Assembly (NCBI RefSeq): GCF_002368295.1
Contig: NZ_AP018249.1
Location: forward strand, 228,326 to 292,325
Origin: Tolypothrix tenuis PCC 7101
GTDB lineage: Bacteria > Cyanobacteriota > Cyanobacteriia > Cyanobacteriales > Nostocaceae
DNA: 64,000 nucleotides
Reading direction: 5' to 3'
Shown here: positions 25,823 through 37,900 of the stretch, piece by piece
How the letters are laid out: the number at the start of each line of letters is the position of its first letter
How positions within the stretch are numbered: position 1 is the stretch's first letter
Translations under genes and position numbers: made by a program
Notes under the pieces: model-generated
Database searches by the model: none
Told to the model about the DNA's origin: nothing
What the model saw: only the letters and a program-made list of their open reading frames with translations

Positions 25823-26687
25823 ATGACTATAAATGCACAAAATCTATTTGATCAAACATCAATCAATCAAATTGAACGTATTCATAAACCTCAAGTAGAT
25901 GAGTTTAGAAAAAAAATTTTTTCTTCAAGAAAACCAGTGATTATTACTGGCACAGTAACTGATTGGAAATCATATAGTTTATGGTCAATTGAGTATTTAA
26001 ATAATCTTGTAGGTAATAAAGAAATTAATGTCAATATTTCCCCAAATAAAATATTTACTTTTGATCCACAAGCTCAATTTACTATAACTAGTAAAAAAAT
26101 GAATTTTACTGATTTCACAGATTGGATTGTCCAAAAAAAAAACAACAAACGAATACTATTATCTCCAGCAAAGTTCAATTAAGAGCAGCTTTCCCGAACT
26201 ACTTCCAGATATTGAAGTTCCAGATTATATTGAGCAAAAATTATTCATTATTGCAAATCTGTGGATAGGTACTGGTGGTAATATATCACCATTACATTAT
26301 GATATGTCAGAAAACTTTTTATGTCAGTTGCGTGGTCGAAAGCGGGTTTTGCTGTTTGAACCAAAACAAACTTCTCTACTATATCCTTTTCCCGCACATT
26401 CAAAAATACCACACATGAGCCAATTAAATATTGACCAAATTGACAGCGATAAATTTCCTAAATTTCAAAAAGCAAAATACATAGACTGTATGCTGGAGCC
26501 TGGTGAAATGCTTTTTATTCCAGCTTTTTGGTGGCACCAAGTTTACTCTCTCGATCAGCTAAATATTGCTATTAACTTCTGGTGGAAAACTAATTTTAAA
26601 GAGTATTTGAAACCAAATGGAAGCCGATTGGTATCACAGATACCTCGTCTGATTTGGCAAAATATTAAGAATTTTGCGGGGCTTTAA
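25823..26687 (+). pseudogene. JmjC/cupin-8 family oxygenase gene with a frameshift at an A10 run
   Basis: Two overlapping frames make one protein of about 287 residues. Frame one (25823-26182, ATG 25823) covers the N-terminus with FSSRKPVIITGTVTDWKSY, typical of cupin-8 proteins. Frame two continues from 26127 to 26687 with the iron-binding HYD of SPLHYDMSENF, then GRKRVLLFEP, and the distal His in FIPAFWWHQV. The switch falls in ten consecutive A at 26133-26142; skipping one base there joins ...DWIVQKK to TTNEYYYLQQ. All metal-binding residues lie in the second frame. Causes could be real inactivation, a sequencing error in the homopolymer, or transcriptional slippage at A10. If made, it would be a 2-oxoglutarate/iron hydroxylase, perhaps acting on the lipid or peptide. 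Confidence 0.8.
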
Positions 26688-26763
26688 TACCTTGAACTGG
26701 AAGTAGGTAAAAGTAGTAGCAAAAAATTCGTCTTGTTCATCAAATAATTATCTCAGAGAGAGA

Positions 26764-26879
26764 TTATAATGGTTGTAAAGATTTATTTACATACACATAT
26801 CGCCAAATCTCATCAACTGCGCGTTTAACTCCACCCGCAGCACGACAAGCATCACCCAAACGACCACTATTGACTAAGT
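26764..26879 (-). pseudogene. Relict C-terminal coding fragment on the minus strand
   Basis: The minus strand reads NLVNSGRLGDACRAAG then GVKRAVDEIWRYVYVNKSL and QPL to a stop at 26764-26766, with a stop immediately upstream at 26880-26882. The composition looks like real protein and not random AT-rich spacer, so this may be the tail of a lost gene. The family is not recognised. It lies between the cupin gene and the ABC exporter, just upstream of the exporter ATPase start. Confidence 0.35.
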
Positions 26880-26911
26880 TTTATATCAATATTCAACATT
26901 TCTGGTTCCTG

Positions 26912-27841
26912 ATGTACGTACTGGAAGCTTACAACCTCAAAAAAACTTACCGTCAAAACAATCAAATTATTGAAGCGGTTAAAAATGTTTCCCTTGCCAT
27001 TCATCCTAAAGAAGTACTAGCTTTTCTTGGACCCAATGGTGCTGGTAAAACAACGACGATTAAAATGATTGCCGGACTAATTCACCCAGATAGAGGTTCA
27101 GTCAAAATTGCCGGCAGCGATCCTCATCGCAATTCAGCAGCACTACAAAATCTAGGTGCAGTGCTGGAAGGAAATCGTAACTTATATTGGCGATTGACTC
27201 CTGAAGAGAATCTGGAATATTTTGGAGTACTCAAAGGATTGACCCGACAACAAGCACGGCGGTCGGGAATGGAGCTGTTAGAAAGATTTGGATTAATGCA
27301 CAAACGCCTAACTCCAGTCCAGCAACTTTCACGGGGAATGCAGCAGAAGGTAGCATTTGCTGTGGCATTGATTCATCAACCCCAACTTTTATTACTAGAT
27401 GAACCAACTTTAGGACTTGACGTTGAAGCAACAGAAAATGTCAAAGTTTTAGTGCGAGAAATTGTTGCCAATGGTTGTGCTATTCTGTTGACAACTCATC
27501 AATTAACAATAGCGGAAGAGTTATCAGATAGAATTGCCATTATTCAAAAAGGTGAAATTTCAACTCAATTACCAACTCAACAATTAATTCGCAAATTTTC
27601 TGGCTCATCTTACAAAATTGAAACAGAAACTGCAATAGATGCAAGACGTATTGAAGTTTTAGAAACCATTGGTGCTAAGGTTGTAGAAAGTAATATTATT
27701 TATGTCGAACATCCGGAATTCCTCTATAAAGTTTTAGAAATTCTCAATCCTATACCACTGCATCGTATAGAAAAAGCAGAAGCTGATTTGACGCAAATAT
27801 TTTTAAAATTAATCAGAGAAGGTAATAATATCAATGCTTGA
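26912..27841 (+). CDS. ABC transporter ATP-binding subunit (ABC-2 type exporter)
   Basis: 309 residues from ATG 26912 (MYVLEAYNLKKTYRQ). A TTG at 26870 would add 14 residues unlike the family. The Walker A is GPNGAGKTT (near 41-49), the signature LSRGMQQKVAFA (about 137), Walker B LLLLDEPTLGLD (about 158-169), and the switch His is in LLTTHQ. This is the drug/polysaccharide-export ATPase class that pairs with ABC-2 permeases. The last eight bases overlap the permease gene, so the two are translated together. Location in the lipopeptide block suggests export of the finished glycolipopeptide; this is inferred from context. Confidence 0.93.
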   Translation: MYVLEAYNLKKTYRQNNQIIEAVKNVSLAIHPKEVLAFLGPNGAGKTTTIKMIAGLIHPDRGSVKIAGSDPHRNSAALQNLGAVLEGNRNLYWRLTPEENLEYFGVLKGLTRQQARRSGMELLERFGLMHKRLTPVQQLSRGMQQKVAFAVALIHQPQLLLLDEPTLGLDVEATENVKVLVREIVANGCAILLTTHQLTIAEELSDRIAIIQKGEISTQLPTQQLIRKFSGSSYKIETETAIDARRIEVLETIGAKVVESNIIYVEHPEFLYKVLEILNPIPLHRIEKAEADLTQIFLKLIREGNNINA

Positions 27842-28607
27842 ATTATTTCTAGCAGAATTGCGGCGGAGTTGGATTGTTTTTCACCGTTACCCCTTTGAAG
27901 CAATAGTAGGAATTTTTATTTTTACTACTTTCTTTTATGGACTTTTTTTAAGTGCTCGTTATATTGCTGGATCAAGCTTTCAATTTGGTGAGCGCCTCGA
28001 TTCTATAGTTATCGGTTATGTCCTTTGGACTTTAGTATCGTTTATTCAGATAAACATCGCTGGAGAATTACAGTATGAAGCGCAAACGGGTACTTTAGAA
28101 CAAATTTTTCTTTCTCGTTATAGTGCAATTAAAGTATTTTTAATGCGAACATTCGCTAACTTAATTATTCAGATATTTATCATGATTAGTATTTTAATTA
28201 TTATTATTATCCTGACAGGAATCCGCCTCAGTTTTCCTCTATCTTTACTTTTACCACTAGCTACTGTCTTAATGGGAGCTTATGGCATTGCTTTTACTAT
28301 TGGTTCCATCGCTTTATTATTTAAGCGTGTTCAACAAATGTTAACGATATTTCAATTTGCATTGCTATTTTTAATCGCAACTCCCATTGAAAATTGGAGG
28401 TCACCACTATACATTTTAGGGCAATTACTTCCCATGACTCCCGGCGCAGAATTGCTGCGGGATTTGATGGCAAGAGGTGAAAGTTTAAATTTTTCAAAAT
28501 TGATTATAGCTTTTATCAATGGAGGAATATATTTTGCTGTGGGATTATTAATTTTCCGTTTTGCTGAACATACTGCGAAAAAACGGGGAATGCTGAGTGG
28601 GTATTAA
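27834..28607 (+). CDS. ABC-2 type transporter permease
   Basis: 257 residues, start overlapping the ATPase gene by eight bases. The protein is highly hydrophobic with about six membrane segments (near 24-42, 60-76, 103-127, 135-160, 168-185, 228-246). The cytosolic motif GTLEQIFLS and the final segment plus basic tail (AEHTAKKRGMLSGY) fit ABC-2 permeases. It should form the inner-membrane channel with the upstream ATPase. Length is normal, and no periplasmic adaptor or outer-membrane channel is encoded nearby. Confidence 0.92.
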   Translation: MLELFLAELRRSWIVFHRYPFEAIVGIFIFTTFFYGLFLSARYIAGSSFQFGERLDSIVIGYVLWTLVSFIQINIAGELQYEAQTGTLEQIFLSRYSAIKVFLMRTFANLIIQIFIMISILIIIIILTGIRLSFPLSLLLPLATVLMGAYGIAFTIGSIALLFKRVQQMLTIFQFALLFLIATPIENWRSPLYILGQLLPMTPGAELLRDLMARGESLNFSKLIIAFINGGIYFAVGLLIFRFAEHTAKKRGMLSGY

Positions 28608-28737
28608 ACCTCACCCCCTTCCCCCATCCTTATCAAGGCTATGGTGTACACACAAGTAGATCTAGAACGAGTTTCCAACCAAAAACCAATACCACTAATA
28701 TCCCTAATTATGATAGTCTGCTGTTGATGACGCTAAG

Positions 28738-28896
28738 TTGTATGGCAGCATAGGAGGTCCATTTGAAGGATTAAGCGACCAAGAATAGAGGCTATTTGAA
28801 GACATATTCTCCAAGGAAACAGAAAAAAGAGAACGGGAAATTTCTCATGCACCATTTCGCCATGTACTTAATACATTACTGTATATAGTGATTTAA
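28738..28896 (+). pseudogene. IS5-family transposase N-terminal remnant
   Basis: The frame reads YGSIGGPFEGLSDQE, an in-frame TAG, RLFEDIFSKETEKRE, then ISHAPFRHVLNTLLYI and a stop at 28894-28896. This is the conserved N-terminus of a common cyanobacterial IS5-type transposase, where Trp normally stands at the TAG (TGG to TAG). Everything after the HVLNTLLYI helix is lost. It occupies the 372-base gap (28608-28979) between the exporter and the convergent NRPS gene; I see nothing else coding in that gap. Confidence 0.65.
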
Positions 28897-28979
28897 TGCC
28901 GCTGATGATTTGGGAGTTATGCTTAGCTCGTGATATCGTTACTGAGAATTCTCTACCTTCCTATTTTTTAGCTAAACTG

Positions 28980-31900
28980 TTAATTAAGTTTTCGCTTGGC
29001 TTCTAGAAGCTTGATTTTTTCTTCTGGCGTCATATGTTTTAGGCGTAAAAAGGCTTTGGCGATTTTTTCAGTACGTCCTGATTCCGGTTCTTTTACTAAT
29101 AGAAGTTGTGCCATTCTTTCAATTGTTACTGTGTCAAAAAGTTCGCGTAATTCCAAATCAATTAAGAAGACTTTTCTGATACGTGCATGAACTTGAGCCA
29201 CTAACAGAGAATGTCCGCCGAGTTGGAAAAAGTTGTCTGTGACTCCGACTTTCTCAACTGGGAGAATTTCTTGCCAAATATAGGTTAATGCCTCTTCAAT
29301 GGGATTTCTTGGTGCTAGATATTCTTGGCGATAATCTGATTTATTTGGTAATGGTAAAGCACGCCGATCAACTTTATTATTCGGTGTTAATGGCATGGCA
29401 TCAAGAAATACCCAAGCGGCAGGTAACATATAATCGGGTAGCTTTGCTAAGATATGCGATCGCAGATTTTCTTCAGTAGGTGCTGCGATTCCTGATTTCA
29501 CAACTAAATAGGCAACTAGTGTTTTACCGACAGTATCATCAATGGCTTGGACAATAGCTTGCGCGATCGCTGGATGGGTTTCTAAAATGGTTTCAATTTC
29601 GCCTAATTCGATGCGATAACCACGGATTTTCACTTGGTAATCGCTGCGTCCCAAAAATTCAATTTCACCATTTCCTAGCCAGCGCGCTAAATCATCGGTA
29701 CGATATAATCTCTCACCTGGGTTTGTAGCAAAAGGGTTGGGGACAAATCTATCTGCGGTTAAATCTGGTTTTTGGCGATAACCCCTTGCTAATCCAATTC
29801 CGCCAATGAATAATTCACCGACAATCCCTTGGGGAACGGGATTACCAGCCTTATCTAAAATATAAATTGAGGTGTTATCAATTGCCCGACCGATAGAAAG
29901 CGCATCTTCTGGTTGCTGAATTTGCTTAACGGTAGACCAAATTGTGGTTTCTGTCGGCCCGTAAACATTCCACAGTTCCACCTGAGAGTTGAGAAGAGTA
30001 GCTGCTAACTCAACGGGTATGGCTTCCCCACCGCAGAGAATGCAGAAATTATCCTGTGGTTCCCAACCTGCGGTTAACAGTAATCGCCAAGTGCTGGGGG
30101 TGGCTTGCATGATGGTGGCTTGGGATATTTGCAAGAGTTGAGCTAGCTTAAAGCCATCTTTGGTGGTTTCTTTGTCAGCGATGACTAATTTAGCACCAGT
30201 AATTAAAGGTAAGAATAACTCTAAGCCGGCAATGTCAAAGGAGATTGTAGTTACTGCTACTAAAGTATCCGTAGATGTCAGGTTGAGTTTGGCTTGGAAA
30301 CTGAGGAGGAAATTGACTACAGATTCATGGTGAATTTGTACTCCCTTGGGTTTGCCAGTGGAACCGGAAGTATAGATAACATAGGCTAAATGATTGTTAC
30401 CCACAACCGCAGGCGGCGCTGTATCTGGTTGGGAAGATAGATCATCTAACAACAAAACTTTTGCTGATGAATCTGGTATTTGTGTAGCAATTTTAGCTTC
30501 TGTAATAATCGCCGTTACTCCACTGTCTGCCAGCATCCAAGAAAGGCGATCGCGGGGGAAGGTAGGATCTAGTGGTAAGTATGCTGCACCTGCTTTCATA
30601 ATACCTAACAGGGCGACGGGCAAACCTGCATGACGTTCTAAACATACCGCTACCAAAGTTTCCCTTGTTACGCCTAGTTGTAATAGTGCATGGGCGACTT
30701 GGTTCGATTGGCGTTCTATATCTGCATAGGTGAGGTCAGGAAAAATTGCGATCGCATCAGGAGTTTGAGCGGCTTGTTGGCTGAATAATTGATGTATGGG
30801 TGTAATCGGTAGTTGGGAATGGGTGATTGGCTGGGGTAAATTGGTAATTTCCTGTGCAGACAATAAGCCAATGTCACCGATAAATTGGGGATTTGCTGTG
30901 GCAATACTGGTCAATATCTGAGTGAGATATTGTAGTATTTGTTGCCTTTCTTCCTTGCTGCCGATATCCTGCCCAAACGCAATTTTCAGCGTTAAGTCCT
31001 CTCCTGGTAAGGCATAAAGGCTTATGGGGTAATGGTTTTTCTCTAGAGATTCTACAGAATGAATCGCCAATTCCCCTGGCTGATTACGCAGAGTTTCGGA
31101 GACTGGGTAATTTTCGTATACCACAATTGATGCAAATAACGGTTCTCCCCTGGGAATGTCACTCCAGGCTTGAATATCGACTAAGCGAGTGAAAGCATAT
31201 TGATTAATTTGCGATAAGCGATCGCGTAGTGAGTTTAACCATTGTCCAAAAGGTGTGTCTGCATCTAATTTCAGGCGTAAGGGTAGGGTATTAATAAATA
31301 AACCTACCATTTCTGCAAAGCCGGATAATTCAGTGGCGCGTCCCGACACGGTGACACCAAAAATTACTTCCTCGCTACCGCTATATCGACTCAACAAAAT
31401 ACCCCAAGCCGCTTGTATTAAGGTGCTTAATGTGACTTGCTGTTTTTGGGCAAAGGTTTTGAGTTGGCTGTAAATTTCTTGGGGGATGGCAGTTTGTAAG
31501 GTTTGATAATCTTCGCTCGAGTTGTTTTTTATACCTAACACTGTAGCTTCCCGAACACCGCTTAATTCTTCTCGCCAGAAAGATGTAGCGGAACCAGAAT
31601 CTTGTTTTTGTAACCAAGCGATAAAATCGCGGTAAATCGGCGGTTGGGGTAAAGTTGGAGGTTGGGTATTAGCTTGGTAAAATGCGATCGCATCTTGAAA
31701 AACTAGCGGTAATGACCAGCCATCTAACAACAAATGATGGTGAGTCCATAAGAAACGCCATTTTTCTGTTTCGGTTCTCACTAAAGTCATCCGCATCAGT
31801 GGCGCTGTTTCTGGTGATATTTTTTGCTGTCGGTCTGTTGTGACTAATAATGACCATTTTTCGGCTATTTCTTCAGCATTGAACTCACGCCAATCTGCAT

Positions 31901-34900
31901 AAACAAAAGGTAAATTCACATGGCGGTGAATGCGCTGTAATGGTCGGGATAAATCTTGCCAAACAAAGGAAGCGCGTAAACTTTGATGGCGGTTAATACA
32001 AGCTTCCCAAGCATTTTTAAAAGTTTCGATATCGAGAATTCCTGCTATTTCTCCACTCACCTGTTGTAGGTAAACATCTTTGTCTGATTCGTAATTGCTA
32101 TGGAAAAGTATTCCCTCTTGCACAGGGGACAGAGGATAAATATCTTCGACATCGATATTTCCGGCTAAAGCTATAGTTAATTGTTCTGCATTGATTGTAG
32201 CTAGGGGAAAATCTGCGGGGGTAAAACTATATGCTTGCTGGCGGCTAGTTGCTAATAGTAGCTGCAAATGCTTGGCGAAACTATCTGCTAAATGATGTAT
32301 CGTTGCTTCTCGATGTAAGGCTTTGCTAAAACCAAACCGCATTTGTAATTTTCCGTTAGCAATTAAACTAGTAATTTCTAGTTGAAAAGCACGCCGATTT
32401 TCTGGATGTCGGGATAGTCCTACATCTTCAGTCGCCGGGTTAAAGGGTGCAGTTGGGGAAATATTTTCATCAAACTGTCCCAAATAATTAAATAGGATAC
32501 CTTCAGGAATTGGTGCTAAAGTAAAGGCAAATTCTGGGTTTTGTGCCAGAATACCGTATGCAAAGCCATTATTGGGTAAGTTCCGCAACTGTTCTTTAAC
32601 GCTGGCTAAGTTCGCGAAAATATCGCCTTTATTTTCTAATTTTATGGGGAAGAGAGATGTAAACCAGCCGACAGCATCAGAAATATCAATTGCGGTCAAA
32701 TCGCTTTCTCTACCGTGACTTTCTAAGGCAATTAAGATGTTAGATTCTCCTGTCCATTCTGTGACTGCTGATAGTAAAGCAGTCAAAAGAACTTCTTGAA
32801 TTCTGACTTTGTGGGTGCGGGGTAATTCATACAACAGGCTTGCAGTTTCTTCTTGGCTGAAATTGCACTCAATTTGACTAGCAGAAATTTCTGTGTTGTT
32901 GGCGATGTTATCGGGGAAGTCTAAAGGAAGTTGCGTATTATCAATATATTGCTGTTTCCAGAAATTAACTTCTTCTTCCCAGGTAGAATTTTCTGTTAGA
33001 TGATGTAGGTGTTGAGTCCACTGTGGGAAGCCGATGCTATGAGTAGCTAAGGAAATTTCTTGTTGTTGTTCTAAAGCATTACAAGCTGTAGCTAAATCTT
33101 GTAAAATGACGCGCCAGGAAATACCGTCAACGATGAGGTGATGAATAATTAGTAATAGCTTATCGGCGGTATTGGCATCAGTTTGGAAATAGACGGCGCG
33201 GAACAGAGGCCCGATAGCTAAATTTAGTTGAGCTTGAAATTGGCTGGCTGTGGTTTGCAGTTGGGCTGATAATTCTGTTGCCGGAACAGCAGTAAAGTCA
33301 ACAATATCAAAGTTTAAAACTCGTCTATCATCGTCTAACTTTTGTATCCAGCCAGTTGCAGTTTGCTGGAAGCGCAGGCGGAAAGCTGGGTGAATTTTGG
33401 CAAGATCATCTAAAGCAGTTTCACATTGGTTGGCATTAATTTCTGATTTAATATCTAAAAGTATTGCCTGATTCCAATGTTCTGGATGGGGTAAATTCTG
33501 GTTGAAGAACCATTTTTGAATAGGAGTCAGGGGGATTTCGCTACCTACAGGCAAAGTTAAAGCATTGGGAATTTTATTTGATGTTTTTACCTGTGCTGCT
33601 AACGCCTCAATTTGGGGATTTTTAAACAAATCTTGAGGCGTAAAATAAAAACCAGCATCCCGCGCTTTGGCAATAATTTGTAAAGCGAGAATTGAGTCTC
33701 CACCTAATTCAAAAAAGTTATCAGCAATTCCCACTTGGGATACTTGTAATACTTGCTGCCAAAGTTGAGTTAGTATCTGTTCAATTTCCGTGCGTGGGGC
33801 GATATATTGCTGATGGGTAACAATATTTTCTTCATCAGGAATTGGTAAAGCGTTGAGATTAATTTTGCCATTGGGTAGCAAAGGCCAAACATCAAGACTA
33901 ACAAACAGCGAAGGCATCATATAATCGGGGAGTAACTCCGATAAATGCGATCGCAATAATGTTTGCCAATTTGCGGGAGGTGTTTGCAGTTGTAAATATG
34001 CAACTAGTCTTTGGGGTTTATCGGTAATTGCAATAGCTTTCGTGACAGCGCGAACTACCCAAGCAGGTTGTTCTAAAGCGGCGACAATTTCCCCAGTTTC
34101 GATGCGGAAACCTCGGATTTTCACCTGTTGATCGACACGTCCCAGGAACTCGATTCTACCATCAGGTAAATAACGCGCGCGATCGCCTGTGCGATACATC
34201 CGACTACCAAGATTTTCTGCAAAGGGGTCTGGTATAAAGCGTTCGGCGGTGATTCCCGGTGCATAGGCGTATCCCCTAGCTAATTGACAACCAGCAATAT
34301 ATAACTCTCCCGGCGTGCCAATGGGTACAGGTTGCATCAGGGAATTTAGGATATATAAATCTGCATGATTGACTGGTTGACCGATGGGAATTGTATCAGT
34401 AATTTCATTTAGTTGGCATTTATGAAATGCTACATCAATTGTTGTTTCCGCCGGGCCGTAAAGATTCACCAAAGGAATCGCTAAAAGTTGTGCAAACTCA
34501 TCCCAAACCCGTTTTTTCAGTGCTTCACCACCACTAAAAACTAATCGCAGAGATGAACATTCAGCAAATCCCGGTTCACCTAACAGCATTTCTAATAGAC
34601 TCGGCACCAATTGTAGCAGAGTCACTTTTTCTTGTTGAATAGTATTGACCAAATACGCCGGGTCTTGATGACCTCCCGGTTGTGCCATTACCAATTTAGC
34701 ACCCACCATCAAAGGAGTCCAAAATTCCCACACCGACGCATCAAAGCTAAATGGTGTTTTTTGCAAGACGACATCGTGAGAAGTTACGCCAAAGGTTGCT
34801 AAAAACCAAGCTTGATGATCTGCTAAAGCCTGATGGGAAATGGTAATTCCTTTTGGTCTTCCTGTGGAACCAGAAGTGAAGATAATATATGCAATATTCT

Positions 34901-37900
34901 CATTTAAAACAGCAATTTCTAAATCTGCAACAGATTGAACTGCAATTTTTTCTTGATAAATATCAACACAGATAATTTGACAATTATCACCGACGAAATC
35001 AGAGAAAATTTCTAAATCAGAACGAGATAACAGTAGCTGAATTTGTGCATCTGCTAACATCGACTGAATCCGCGCCATTGGGTAATGGGGGTCAATGGGG
35101 ACATAACAACCACCTGCTTTGAGAACCGCCAACATAGCACAAACCATGTCAAAGGAACGTTCTAAACAAATACCTACAGGTTGTTCTGCACTAATACCTA
35201 ATTCAAGTAAGAATCTTGCTAGTTGATTCGCCTTGTGATTGAGTTGGCTATATGTCCAACTTTCTCCCTCACAAATAATTGCGATCGCTTCCGGATTGGC
35301 TGCTGCTTGTTGAGCTACAATTTCATGTACTGGGGTAACTGGTAATGGGTAATTTTCCCTTTGTTTCCCTGGAATTGAGAAAAGTGAAATCCCCATTTCT
35401 CCGTGAGGATTAGCAATTAAAGCATTGATACTATTTTGATAGTAATTACCAATATTGAAGATTTGCGCCTCTGCAAATTCTTGGCGGTCGTATGTGATAT
35501 TAAAAGAAATATGTTCCCCACCGACTTCTTCATTCCAAGTTACAGCCAAAGGAATACTCGATTCATCCAAAGATTCGGCTTTAATTAACTCCACATCTCG
35601 CCAATTTAGCAAGCCTTGATAAACGTGGAAATGGACAAAATTAAATGATGTTTCATAGAGACTTTGCGATCGATGTAAACGCTGAATTTCTGCCAAAGGA
35701 AAGCGACGATAAGGCATTAATTCTTGTTCAGCTTGCCAAGTTTGTTTAATTAAGTCAACCCAAGAACCGCGCTGTAATGATAAGCGTAACGGTATTGTAT
35801 TTAAGAATAGACCTAAAACGCGATCGCTATCAGTTTCTGTGGGTCTACCATTACTTACCAAACCTGTGACAATTTCTGTTTCTCCCGAATAAAAACTAAT
35901 AACTTGCAGATGAACCGCTAGAAATAATGTTTTTAAAGGTACGCCTAACTGCTTGGCTAAGGTTTTTACAGCTTGAGAAATATTGACAGGTAAAATAATA
36001 TCAAATTTACCCATTCTTGACCCTGAAAAAACCACACCCGGCCAGCGCGGAAGTTGAGTCAAGGGAATTTCTGCTAGTTGATTTTGCCAAAATTCTCGCT
36101 GTTTGACATCAGCTAAAGCCTGCTGTTCTAAAGCGATAAAGCGAGAATATTCTAAAGTTGGTGCTGGGGGAAGTGCAGGTACACCCCTATTCATTAGATG
36201 GAGATATAAGCCTGTTAATTCTGATAAGAAGTTGGCTAAACTCCATCCATCCATGATAGCATGGTGTAAAGTAAAACTGGCTTGTATAACGTTTTCATCC
36301 AGCAGATGAATATGAAAACGTATCAATGGCGCTTGTTTATAATCAAAGCGATTTGCCCGCTCTTTAATAATAAATTCTTGGATATAATCATCCTGTGCTG
36401 CTGCTGATAAAGCAGTTAAATCAGCAAAAATAATTTGGCTGGGGACTTCTTTAAGAATTACCTGAATTGGCTGAGTAAATTCTGCTAAATAAAATGCTGT
36501 TCTTAAAACCCGATGTCTGGCGAACATTTGCTTATAAGCAGCTTCCCAAATCGCTAAGTCAAAAGGTATACGAATCCGAAAACTAAAAACATCATGGTAA
36601 GTTGTGGAAGCTTCCGAATATTCACCATGAAATAACATTCCGGCTTGTAGTTGTCCTACAGGATAAGCATCCTCAGCTCCATCTGGTAATTTTTCTCTAT
36701 CTTGGGGAGCAATTAAGGCGAAAGGTTGGGTATCAAGATGATGATTATCTGTGGCTGTGGCTGTTGTTAAAAACTCTGCTAAATCTGATAGCACAGGATG
36801 AGCAAAAATCTGCTCTAATTTTAAGTTTAATCCCTGGGCTTGGGCGAGGGAAACCACGCGAATACTGCGGATGGAATCGCCACCTAACACAAAATAATTA
36901 TCAAATCTACCTACCTGATTTACCTCTAAAACTTGTTGCCAAATCTTAGCTAAAATCTCCTCAGTTTCTGTCGCGGAAGGAACAAAGGCAACTTCGAGAT
37001 TTTCTCTTTGAATTTCTGGTTTAGGTAAGGCTTTTTTATCTAGTTTACCATTAGGAGTGAGGGGAAATTTATCTAAATAAACAATTTGCGAAGGTACCAT
37101 GTAATCAGGTAGTTGCTGTTGCAAATAATTTCGCAGAGTTTCAATTGTCGGTTGCTGACCAGGGGTACAAACTATATAAGCAATCAACCGCTTTTGATGG
37201 GTTTCTGTATCAACATCTACTAAAACTATTGCTTCCTGAACTTGGGGAACCTGAGAAATCGCCGTTTCAATTTCACCAATTTCAATGCGGAAGCCACGAA
37301 TTTTTACTTGGTCATCTATGCGTCCGAGATATTCCAAATCGCCGTTAGGAAGAAAGCGACCTAAATCACCAGTACGATATAAACGTGATGCTGATTTGGC
37401 GGTGATATCTGCAAAATAATCTTGCACAAACCTTTCTGCGGTTAATTCCGGTCGGTTGAGATAACCACGCGCCACCCCTGCGCCACCAACATACATTTCC
37501 CCAATTACCCCGGTGGGGAGAGGATTTCCATCAGCATCGAGGATATATAGTTGTAAATCAGGGATGGGTTGACCAATTAAACTACCAGATGGGTTGTCTA
37601 TATCTTCTTGATTAATTGGTCTATAGGTGACATGGACGGTAGTTTCTGTAATTCCGTACATATTCACCAAGCGGGTTTGCTGTTCCCCATAACGTTCAAA
37701 CCAAGGACGCAAACTGGGGAGATTTAAAGCTTCGCCGCCAAAGATAATGTAACGTAAACGAGAAAAGTTACAGTTAATGTCTCTACAGGCTAGTAATTGT
37801 GCAAAAGCTGAAGGAGTTTGATTGAGAACCGTGACTTTTTCATCTTGCAGTAATTGTAGGAAAGTTTGCGGGTCACGGCTAACGCAATAAGGAACGATAA

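Noticed and set aside
29000..31860. Short plus-strand frames inside the minus-strand NRPS genes
   Set aside because: All are antisense shadows of the long NRPS frames, with no ribosome sites or family motifs. The same applies to short frames inside the PKS and other NRPS genes.
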